Assembly: GCF_932526225.1 (NCBI RefSeq)
Contig: NC_064042.1
Coordinates: 4,323,001-4,387,000 of the forward strand
DNA from: Nematostella vectensis
Lineage: Eukaryota > Cnidaria > Anthozoa > Actiniaria > Edwardsiidae
Length of the DNA: 64,000 bases
Direction of reading: 5' to 3'
Shown one piece after another: positions 12,101 through 21,394 of this stretch. The notes under the pieces were generated by a model, which ran no database searches, was not told the origin of the DNA, and was given only the letters and a program-made list of their open reading frames with translations. A program made the translations under genes and the position numbers. Within the stretch, counting starts at the first letter, position 1. Each line of letters starts with the position of its first letter.

Positions 12101-12894
12101 CAACCGTCAAAATTGTCTCGTCCTCGCAAGCGCAAAATCATGCCCATGCACCTGTGGCTGCGAAGATTTAGCAAGAGCCAAAGAGGTCCCTGCCGTGGGA
12201 GGGAGCGTCGAAATAAGTGCGCAAATTTTGCACACGATTCCCCTGCCGGGGAAAATAAGTCCTAGCAAAATTTTTCTTGCCGTGTGGGGGGAGTGTAGAA
12301 ACTTGATTGCATTGTTCTTTTCTACAGATTCCGTAAATTTTGATCATGAGGTGACGAATATCGTAGTGTATAAGAGGACATATCACCGAAAACTATGAAA
12401 AAAATTGTTTTCTACAATTTATGCAGTGTAAATTGGTGTTCTTAGCACATAATAAATAGCCTTTGCATCTGGTCTAGCGACCCCGTAACCATGACAACGG
12501 TTACCGTGGTAACATGATAAATTCTATATTTTGTTAAAATTAATAGCTGGACCTGGTGTAAAGGCTATTTCATATCTGTGCAATGTCAATAAACATATAT
12601 ATGCCTTAAGATTTCCAAATCATTTTGCCTAAATTTTCCCCATTTTTACTTGATTGATTCTAGCTAATTGAAATTCAAATGTATGCAAATAAACGTTTTG
12701 CCAAGGGAACAACAATTTCAACTGTTGCCAGTTACCAAGATCTACCACTATGTCAAGCTTTATTGCCATACAATGTATACTTCGCGAGATATTCAAGAAA
12801 ATCATTTGGTTCCGCGTATAAGCTTATATGGGCATTCAAGCAAACTACCTATTTCTATAAGATCTGTCAAAATATGCAAAACATTTAGCTGCAG

Positions 12895-13004
12895 TATTTA
12901 CTTCCTGTTGAACCCGGGGTTTTGGAGAGATCAACTTTTATGGGCTTCATCCGTGACATGTCACGCGGAAGGTTTCCCCGGATCTCGGCATACATTCACT
13001 GTGG
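12895..13004 (+). CDS. Gene B: remnant of membrane-distal Ig-like exon
   Basis: Encodes ...SSVTCHAEGFPGSRHTFTV ending at G|GTAAGT (phase 1). It aligns with the end of gene C exon 10 (NVTCSRGNNKRIYTVG). The upstream half of that domain is not recognisable and the nearest AG would give the wrong phase, so the 5' boundary is uncertain. Confidence 0.45.
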
Positions 13005-16000
13005 GTAAGTACTGGGGCATAATTTTTACATTGCAAGACCCTCTAAACGTTTTCGTGTTTTATAGTTGCAGCGACCTCGGAGCAGACAAGAAATGGAAGT
13101 TTCCGGCTAATAAAACGCCAAATACCCACCAAACGATCAAATGAAAAGGAGCCTCGAAAAACTGGTAACCTGAATAACCAGTTGCTGCTTGAGAGTTGTA
13201 AGATATACTAGATCTTAGACTGTGGAGAAGTTGTATCATTGTACTGGACTACCTCTCCCTTGAGCTCCCTAAGGGGCACATCCGAAGAAATACAAATGAT
13301 ACTGTTGATCCTAGAAAAATTAAACAGGAAGTTTTACTTCACGAATGACAGCCTATATAAATGTTGTCATGGTGGGGGTCCCGCACTGCCACCAGTTTAC
13401 TTCCGGTCGATTACGCAACAATCTGCGATGATTTTTAACGGAAAACACGAAAAATATTTCAAAATATAGAAAGCAGTGTGTCTATTGCAAGTTTCTTTGA
13501 GGATATGACTGATAATTTAGATCGGATGGCCTGTTAAATATTTCGGATTCGAATAGATTCTTTTGTCTTTTAACGGTTGAGGTTTCCGTCTTACCTGCAG
13601 AAGTAAACTGATGACAATGCGGCTTTAACCTCTCTCAACATTTCTGTAGGTACAAGAAAGCGTCGATGCCACTTGTATGACTAAGGTCTCCTTGAGCTAT
13701 GGGTAAGAACCTTAACAACACCATGTAAATATATTAATTAGATGTTAGAATAATGCACAGACTGCTCTTTTCTTGTCCATCCTAGGCCGGGCAGTCTAAT
13801 CGTGTACGTAACCCTGACAACGCCAGCAAACGTCTCAGATCCCTTTGTACCGCTCAAGAATGCCCTTCTACAAAATGCGCCAAGATACAACTTAACGATT
13901 AAACCGTCAAGTGTCAAATTGCAGCAAGGTAAGAAGATCGTCATAATCGTCGTTACTATTTTTGTCACTATATTCACCAGCATTGTCATCGTCATCATAG
14001 CAGCATTAGTTTCTTTCGGTTTCTTGCTTTAATCATATACATAAGATTAATCTATATAGCTAAGAAGCCAAAAGATTGTCGTAAACAAATGTCAAAATGA
14101 AGCGAAGTAACAAGCTCGACTTCGTCGTTTTACTATTTGTTATCATTATATATTCCTTTACATTGTCATCGGAATCATTATAGCATTAGTTGCTTTCGGT
14201 TTCTTACCTTTAATAACATAAAGGCTAATTTATGAGCTTATATATGGGCTTGGGTTTATAGAGCTTATTTATCGAAGCCATTCATCCCTCAGTCAATACT
14301 CAACAGGCGCCAAAGTTTGATGACGTCAGGCCTACCCATCAAAGAATCAAAGTCACGTGGTCAAAGCCCTATAGTAATGCGCAGTGCACGATGCGCGCTA
14401 GACCTATAGCTGGAGCGTCACGTGACTGGGTGACGTCATCAGGTGTCAGTAGTTCAGCCTCGCTGTCTTGCGTGTTGGATGATCTTGAGCCTGACACTTT
14501 GTACGAGGTAGAGGTCACTTTGTCGGTTCGGGGAGACACGAGGCGTGACACGGTCTACATCAGGACCACCCAATCAGGTAGGTGTACTAGTCACGTGATC
14601 ATCAGTACCAACACCACAGATAAGCGTGCTAGTCATGTGATCATCAGTACCACCCCAATAGGTATATTTGCTAGTCACGTGAGCATCAGTACCACCCCCA
14701 CAGGTACGTGTGCTAGTCACGTGACCATCAGGACCACCCCCACAGGTGCGTGTGCTAGTCACCTGACCATAGGAAAATCCCCACGTGCTAGTCACGTGAC
14801 CTTAAGTACCACCCCCACATGTATATGTGCTAGTCACGTGATCATAAGTACCACCCCCACAGGTATGTGTGCTAGTCACGTGAGCATCAGTACCACCCCC
14901 ACAGGTATGTGTGCTAGTCACCTGACCATAGGACAATCCCCACGTGCTAGTCACGTGATCATTAGGACCACCCCAATAGGTATATTTGCTAGTCACGTAA
15001 GTATCATTACCACCCCCACCGGTATGTGTGCTAGTCACGTGAGCATCAGTACCACCCCCACAGGTCCGTGTGCTAGTCACGTGATCATAAGTACCACCCC
15101 CACAGGTATGTGTGCTACTCACGTGAGCATCAGTACCACCCCCACAGGCCCGTGTGCTTTTCAGTTGATCATCAGAGCTATCTCAACTAACAAGCACAAG
15201 CTCTTGTCAAGTGACTAGCCACGAGTTTGTCACGTGATTAGACACCAGTAGGAGAGTAATATCGCTACGTCACATTTTACACCTCTACTTTATGTATCTT
15301 ATACGGTCTATATTACACTTTGTTCCAGCTGTCGAGGTAAATGATCAGAACTCCACCATTGTTGGTCTCGCTGTGCTGGTCGCCATCTTGTTCTTGGTCA
15401 TCATTTGTCTGATTGTCTACATCGTGGTGCTGAAGAGGGCAGGTAAGTCCGTCAGATATGTTTACTGTTTTATGTTATATGTTTTATGTCGAGTAGCATT
15501 TCAGCCTTCCTCGAAGTAGTACATTATTTATGGCCAAGGGGGGGGGGGCGGTATTCAGCCGGACTCCACTTGAGTTTTCTGTACAACCCCCCCTTTGTCA
15601 ACATCAAAACTTTGTTGACCCCCCCCCCCAAGAAAAACCTCAAAACTTTGTTGACCCCCCCCCCCCTTCCCTGGTTACCAGAGGCTAAGGGATTTAAGCG
15701 ATCGCCGCGAAGCCAAAACGTTGTCGCCCACCCTCCTTTTTTAAAAATCCACAAAACTAAATTTATAATACGAAATATAGATACATATAAACAAATCATG
15801 CAATGAAATACAACCAAGTAATAATATTTCTTGTTTTAATAAGTCAAATGTGGCCTTGTGGCGTTTTAAAACAGTACAGAATATGTATCTATACTTAATA
15901 AAAGATAAAATCGTCCTGTGCCCTTGGTCTGATAGATCTCCCAGATCTTGTACTTGTGGGGGTGTCTAAAGCAAAGGTATCCGACTCAGACTTTTTTACA

Positions 16001-17109
16001 CATTGACATTATCTAATAATCTGTCGTACTAGATTCCTAGTATATTTAAAAAATGCATATATTTCAGTTGTTGTTTTTAGTGATCCTATAGGTCAAGCTT
16101 AAATGAACTACTACCGAGTAATAAACTTGTTGAATTTGTCATTTGTGGGAAAGCGTTCACGGCTCAACAGCAGTAAATGTAGCCTAAATATGTTATTGAC
16201 AACGCTAGGAAACAGCTTTTCTGCATTTTGATTACTCATTTCAATAATAATATGTGATAAAGTTTTATTCTTTTCTTGTTTTGCAGGTCTTACAACAAGG
16301 AAAAGAAGGTATGAAAACTTGCTACTCTCCAGCTATCGTTACATATTCTTGTTTTTGAGTTAACATAACCTTTTCCTCACAGACCTGAAGCTGATAACCC
16401 AGGCTACTCTGGATTCCAGGTAAGCATTTCTTTCTCTTTCTTCTAGAGTTGATACAACATCTTGAGGTACCAATAAACAACGTTAAAACAATCTATTATT
16501 CTTCAGAATGTGGCAATGCAAGAAAATGCGAACCAAGACCAGCACACAATCCCAGAGATGGGAGACTATGAGGTCGCCCCATCGGAAAATAGGGGACCCA
16601 CCCCAGACCCCATTCCACAATACGAACCAGTGAACAATACACAAGCACGACCAACCAATCGTAGAAACGTCACGCAATATAATGTTGTAACGCAAGGGGG
16701 CAATGTCACGCGATACAAAGCTATGAATAGACATGCATCACGTGATCAGCACGTGCCAGCCAAACGCCAGTACGATAGCGTCGATAGCACGAGAATGAGT
16801 ACACAGAATCCACCCGCGAGGAGAGCAAGGAACGGCACAGGTGATCAAGGCGAGCCAGATTATGAGAACACAAGAAAACGAGGTTTACCACACGAAGTGT
16901 ACCAGTCTTTAGAGGCGACGACACAACACAGTGATTATGCGCAGTATGCCCCACTGCATCCTGGGACACGCATTGCGGCCAGGCCTGGTGGTATTGACGA
17001 GAGGGGAGTAGGCACAGACATAAGAGGGAGTGAGTACCAGGAGTTGCACAGGACTGAAACCACAGATCCATGTTATCAACGGGTAGGCAGTAGCGTTAGT
17101 AGCGCGTAG
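12895..17109 (+). CDS. Gene B: Ig-SEA-FN3 receptor, apparently 5'-truncated
   Basis: Plus-strand gene in the spacer of the inverted duplication. Exons: about 12895-13004 (C-terminal half of an Ig-like exon), 13072-13164 (SEA part 1, 3' end uncertain), 13650-13702 (SEA part 2), 13786-13928 (SEA part 3), 14293-14577 (FN3), 15329-15442 (transmembrane), 16287-16308, 16383-16419, 16507-17109 (tail, stop 17107-17109). Exons of 53 and 143 bp have exactly the same lengths and phases as their gene C homologues. No signal peptide or V domain was found upstream, and the phase-0 donor expected after SEA part 1 is missing, so the 5' part may be decayed or use another start. From SEA part 3 onward the frame is clean. 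An AATAAA at 17733-17738 may serve its 3' end. The protein would be a type I membrane receptor. Confidence 0.62.
13072..13928 (+). CDS. Gene B: SEA domain exons
   Basis: Three exons. Part 1 has RNGSFRLIKRQ, matching TNGSIRFANMS in gene C. Part 2 is 53 bp with ESVDATCMTKVSLSYG. Part 3 is 143 bp with GPGSLIVYVTL and RYNLTIKPSSVKLQQ. The pattern (NGS-F start, G-S-hydrophobic strand, RYNLTI end) fits a SEA domain; the GS step is where many SEA domains self-cleave. Here it is GSLIV rather than the canonical GSVVV. The join of part 1 to part 2 is ambiguous: a G|GTAACC donor at 13164 can pair with an acceptor before 13657 in phase 1, whereas the homologous phase-0 junction has no GT donor. Confidence 0.6.
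13381..13626. mobile_element. MITE family 1, intact copy in gene B intron
   Basis: Uninterrupted copy of the element split at 8338-9484, with CCACCAGTTTACTTCCGG at one end and GAAGTAAACTGATGAC at the other. It ends only about 24 bp before the 3' splice site of the SEA part 2 exon. Confidence 0.75.
14293..14577 (+). CDS. Gene B: fibronectin type III domain exon
   Basis: 285-bp phase 1-1 exon. IKVTWSKP supplies the strand-B Trp, and LDDLEPDTLYEVEVTLSV is the typical FN3 L-x-P-x-T-x-Y motif. Acceptor ATCCCTCAG, donor CAATCAG|GTAGGT. It lies between SEA and transmembrane exons, so it is extracellular. Its last 20 bases plus the donor seed the tandem array that follows. Confidence 0.82.
14536..15170 (+). 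repeat. 42-bp minisatellite re-copying the FN3 exon's 5' splice site
   Basis: About 14 units starting in the last bases of the FN3 exon. The exon end reads ACCACCCAATCAG|GTAGGTG and each unit reads ACCACCCCCACAG|GTATGTG followed by TGCTAGTCACGTG. Spacing is mostly 42 bp (14 codons). Good GT donors recur after 14661, 14703, 14745, 14862, 14904, 14978, 15021, 15063 and 15105. The frame stays open from the exon through all units to a stop at 15216-15218, encoding repeats of CASHVSISTTPTG. Each unit also carries the palindrome CACGTG. Two units are shorter and lack the donor. Confidence 0.85.
15329..15442 (+). CDS. Gene B: transmembrane exon
   Basis: 114-bp phase 1-1 exon: short acidic juxtamembrane segment (VEVNDQNST), then an uninterrupted hydrophobic stretch (IVGLAVLVAILFLVIICLIV...) of about 25 residues, then LKRA as the stop-transfer. 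Acceptor TTGTTCCAG, donor GCAG|GTAAGT. Confidence 0.88.
15520..15700. repeat. Low-complexity G/C-run repeat
   Basis: Two copies of AAAACTTTGTTGACC followed by poly-C runs, plus a poly-G run near 15540. No gene is seen in the intron 15443-16286. Confidence 0.5.
16287..17109 (+). CDS. Gene B: cytoplasmic tail exons
   Basis: A 22-bp microexon (GLTTRKR, phase 1 to 2), a 37-bp exon (RPEADNPGYSGFQ, phase 2 to 0) and a 603-bp last exon of 200 codons. The tail is hydrophilic with many tyrosines in SH2-type contexts: DYEVAP, QYEPV, QYNVV, QYDSV, DYENT (YxN, Grb2-like), VYQSL, QYAPL, SEYQEL and CYQRV. SEYQEL fits the strict ITIM rule; the others are YxxPhi-like. No strict ITAM spacing was found. The tail suggests a tyrosine-phosphorylated signalling receptor. 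Confidence 0.85.
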
Positions 17110-17304
17110 GATGCTCATATCGTGGATCCGTGTGATCAACGGTTAGGCTCTAGAAATACCACTAGCGAGTGAGATAGTCCCGCGGATCCGTGTGATTAAA
17201 GGGTAGGCAGTAGAGTTATTAGCGAGTGAAATGCTCATGTCGCGGATCCATGTGATCAACGGGTAGGCAGTAGAGTTATTAGCGCGTGAAATGCTCATAT
17301 CACA
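17065..17304 (+). repeat. 60-bp tandem array copying gene B's coding end and stop
   Basis: Four units of exactly 60 bp, each beginning GATCC, at 17065, 17125, 17185 and 17245. Unit 1 is the last coding segment (CYQRVGSSVSSA and stop); units 2-4 are diverged copies in the 3' UTR with the stop position retained as TGA. The array starts within coding sequence. Confidence 0.85.
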
Positions 17305-17732
17305 CGTACACGTACACTTGAGGTAAATATTATCAAATATTTTGTCACTAGTCATCACCACGCAAATTTTGTCATACCACAGTGACCGAGATTACCGTGT
17401 TGCCCTATGTTACCATTCACATAAACTGGATATATCAACAAAAGATCCTCATGCTATCCCTCGCTATTATCATGCGGTAAAGTATACCAGGAACAATAAA
17501 GATAAATATGTTTTTAATGCCGTTTCAATAGAAACCCCTGAATATTATGAATTTTTCTATTGCTGCTAGTGGTTAGTTATCTTTGGAAGCGCAACCAAGG
17601 TATCCTATCGTGTAGACCTGAATCAACACGTCTTTCACAGTGTGGGTTTACAGAGGCTCGCTTCCTGGTTACTGCCAACATGAACTAATTTGCTAATTAT
17701 ATTTGACGTTAGTTGTATCCCGCACGGCACGC

Positions 17733-17738
17733 AATAAA
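17733..17738 (+). terminator. Possible polyadenylation signal of gene B
   Basis: AATAAA about 620 bp after the stop codon. Another AATAAA lies near 17496. Which is used cannot be told from sequence. Confidence 0.35.
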
Positions 17739-18072
17739 AAATTCCCATATATATTGCGTCCTTACCACTACTCTATTTATTCCACCAACCCTTTTTCTCA
17801 CGAAAAATGGTCACGAATCACCGATTGAATTGTCACACAAATTCTGTAATTCTAAGCTCTCGTAAGCGACCAGCTTATCGGTGCGACCAGCTCCGTTAAC
17901 GACCACAATTTCAAAACACCAACTGAGATTTTATTTTATTTTTAAGCTCTCGTAAGCTACCACAATGATTTTTGGCTTTAAAAAACATCAGTCAACACCT
18001 GATAAACATCATATACAATGCATGCTGAAATCACATATAAAGCAGAAATGTTGTGATGTTTCACAAAAGCTG

Positions 18073-18801
18073 TGTTATGAAGGAATTGTTAATCTATGCA
18101 AAAGTCGTTTCCGACACGTCAGATATTTACTTTCACTTTCCATTCGACATTTCACTTATTTGCTTTACGTGGATCTCTTCATTGTTTGACTAAGCATGCG
18201 CAGTTACTGTTTAGCAAAACAGGTTTTATATTTGCAGGCTAGAATAACAGTTTAACGATTACTTTTATCCTTAATCTTACCGCTGTTACATTACTTAATT
18301 TTGCATATTACTATAGTCAAACTATTCCTTTTATACTGCTCTGTCTATTTCTATCGAAGGAATTTATTCTAAGTCATTTATTATTTCATCGTTGATTTTC
18401 TTCCCAAAGTCAACACCCGATCTTCTATTTTTACATCATCCTTAAAACCAGTTTGACCAGTTTATTAATGAGATTAGTATAAATTGAGCAGCATAGTAAT
18501 TAGCTCTAGGATTGTGCTGTAACTGTTGCGAGGACACTACACGGCACTGCTCTAGGTTGTTTTAGTCAGGACTCTCTAAAGTTGGCTTCGTCAACTCTCG
18601 GGGAAAGAGATGTTCCTTCACTAAATTCCGAAAGTACTTGCCTTCTTACAGCCAACCTCCCGCTAGCCAGTGGTAGCTATAACATTTGTAAACACCCAAG
18701 CGGTGCAATAAAGGACAAAGAAGACGGTCAACCCTTGCTCAGCATGTACGATCCCCGGCTACCCCCAATACCATAAAAGAACCACCCAAAACCTCGTAAC
18801 A
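18073..18801. mobile_element. Probable solo LTR
   Basis: 729-bp insertion starting TGTTA and ending TAACA, flanked by GCTG on both sides (18069-18072, 18802-18805). The left arm gives the empty site (GCTG once, near 9085-9100, minus strand). It contains a TATA-like TATAAATTG near 18478 and a polyadenylation-like AATAAA near 18707, as in the promoter and R regions of an LTR. There is no internal coding region. The short open frame at 18582-18776 is not convincing as a gene. Confidence 0.75.
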
Positions 18802-20320
18802 GCTGCCTTTCCAGTAGGCAACCATTAAAGAATTTCATAATTTCAATTTTCTAACTTCAATTTCAACCATGGGATTGGCATTTCTTTGTCTCCAGAAAAT
18901 GTGTAAATGCAAGGAATCTCTAGTCCATTGCCAGCTCCACGATTTATCCTTTTTTCCTGTTACAATAGCCATCCACTTGTTTGTTGCACGCTTTAGAAAT
19001 CGGCTAACCAAAGACGCCGTGCGATCGTCGTAGACGCAGAAGATATTCTCATGACGAAAAGCGAAAGTCTTCGATATAAACGAGCATAACGAGCTACTTT
19101 GCGTAGATTTAATTGCTATTAACTTAAATAAAAGAAGTCACTCTTATGATAAGTCAAATACCTAGTTTTAAAATCAAGCAATAAACGAAAATATTACAGC
19201 GTTGTTATTATCACGATAACTTTTAGATTCCATTTTAATTAAGCTCCCGTAAGCGACCAACACCTATTGCTCAAGTTTTTGGCGCCCAGTGGTCGCTTAT
19301 GAGAGCAAGCTCTCGTAAAAGACCAGCTCCGTTAACGAATACAATTTTCAGTTCCCAAGGTGGTCGCTTACGAGAGCTTCAACTGTATTAGAATCCAAGA
19401 TATTTAACAGGCCATCCGCTCTAAAGTATCGATCACATCCTCAAAGAAACTTCCAATAGACACACTGCTTTCAATATTTTGAAATATTTTTCGCGTTTTC
19501 CGTTAAAACTAATCGGAGATTGTTACGTAATCTACCGGAAGTAAACTGGTGACAATTCGGCTTTAATAACTGCTTTGAGATTTGGGCTCCCATAGGTCGT
19601 CAAACATTAATGTCTAGCGGCAAGTTTAAAATATATTGTGATAATGCATCGTTGAAGTTGTAATAACACAGTAGTATAAAAAAACCAAGTTCGGTATCAA
19701 GCTATCACTGATCCTACCCGCACTATATAAAATCGCATATATTTCAGGGACTATTTTGGTATAAGTCACGTCGACATTTGTGCTATTTCGGGGGGGAAAG
19801 GCGATCAAGTCGTGTTTTCAATTTGTCAGTTTCTGCTTTCTTATAAACACCGAAGTGTGAATCGGAATAAAACTTTAGCTGATCGTACCTACCCCACTTA
19901 AAACGAACAAAAATAAATACAAAATACTTAGTCTACGCATTTCAGGAATCATTTTGGTATAAGTAATGTTGGAGCTCGTAATATATTTGGGAAATAAAGG
20001 CGAGAGTCGTGTTTCGATACAATCTACCGGGTCATCAAGCACATCAATTAAGGCACGGTTTAGTTGCAGTGGAATAAATGTTTAAAATTGTTTTAACAAA
20101 TTCTGGTTCGTAATCGTAAATGATCTCTGTTTTTTAGAATTTAGAATATGTTTTTGGCTGGGATACCTGTGGTCACATCCGAACTATACCCACAAGGCTT
20201 TGCTGTGTGGTCCTAGGTACTTTTCAGAAGAGACGCGGAAGTAAACTGATAACTACTTAACTGAGACATGGTGCAAATACATCTATACTTCGATTAAGCG
20301 CTACTTTTTGACGGTAAAGG

Positions 20321-20937
20321 ATGCAAATTCTATGGCTTTATGTATGCTATGTACTATTAAGGCTTGAAGGTACGTGATGTAGCGTTTATATTTCGGCTAG
20401 CTTGCTTACTCCCATGCGAGTCTTTCAAAGTGCGAGCGAAGTTGTTTGCAATTTGAAAAACCGTTTGCATCTGAATTTGATTTCGCATGGTGAAAGATCA
20501 GTCCTTTGAAGATTATATTTCGGTTATATTCTTCTCCCGTTCAACAGCTGTAAGCTCCAGCAGTACATGGCAGTGGCAATTCGATAGATCCGTATGCCTC
20601 AACGATGGCGACAACGCTACAATGACGTGGAATGTGACTCTGGAGTCAGGCCAGAGTTTGTCAGGAATTGAGATCTGGGAGCAGTCTACAGCGCCTGGAG
20701 CAACACCGTCCAAGATGTATACTTATCTTGTTGGACCTGAACCAGCCTACAGTGACCGAGTGATGTCCATATCGCTCACGGATTCAAGCCCTGTCTACCA
20801 TATTGTGTTTACGCTGGCGAATGTTAGCAACAATAAAGATGGATTCGGCACTAAAAGCCTACAGTGTAGAGTTGCAGCAGGAAGTTTGCCAACCATTACA
20901 GGACAACCCCCGTTAGACACCGTGTTTAACGTGCAAG
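20321..20937 (+). CDS. Gene C exons 1-2: signal peptide and V-like domain
   Basis: Exon 1 (20321-20369) encodes 16 residues, [13 protein letters not shown]..., ending at G|GTACGT. Exon 2 (20548-20937) encodes the V-like domain with Cys residues in VCLNDG and LQCRVA. It is almost identical to gene A. A tiny upstream ATG frame (20268-20297, nine codons) would act as a uORF if the transcript starts above it. No clear TATA box was seen. Confidence 0.86.
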
Positions 20938-21363
20938 GTAAATGCCCTTTGCGATTAATATTTGGTGTATTTTCTAGGAAAGGTTTTGTTTGCAGACTTT
21001 GTCTTCTACTCACATCAGGGGTTTTAGTTTGTAGTAAGGTTATTATATCCATCCAACCATGCACAAGCCTAGGGTTAAATAATACAGTCGAACCTTTGTT
21101 AAGCGGTCACCCTCAGGACAAAGGCTGAATAAAGTATTCCTTATTAAAAACAAAAATGATCAAATGTGTAAAAACAAGAGATCTAATAACACACAGGCAT
21201 CAAAGTAATCGCTTGATGTTTATGGACTAATGGATGAGCCACAGGTAGCCCAAGTTCTTTATTTGTCCCTATTGATATTTACGATAAACAAAGAGCAAAA
21301 AACAAAATTAGTGAAAAATAAAAAACAACTTGTTGAAAAGATGTTTGTAGTCTAGTGTGTGTG

Positions 21364-21394
<31 letters not shown>

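Larger units (their letters stand above)
17810..21233. repeat. Inverted duplication, right arm
   Basis: Reverse-complement partner of 5627-9353. It contains gene C's upstream region, signal peptide and V-domain exons. It is interrupted by a probable solo LTR (18073-18801) that the left arm lacks. The inner end begins inside the Tc1-like MITE; the outer end abuts the foldback element at 21238. Confidence 0.88.

Noticed and set aside
12168..13144. Open frames upstream of gene B as its missing N-terminus
   Set aside because: No signal peptide, Ig motif or splice phase agreement except for the short end at 12895-13004.
14574..15122. Minus-strand repeat proteins (HVTSTHTCGGGTD type)
   Set aside because: Antisense shadow of the 42-bp array in gene B.
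18582..18776. 64-codon frame with Ser/Pro-rich product
   Set aside because: Lies entirely inside the probable solo LTR and lacks family features.
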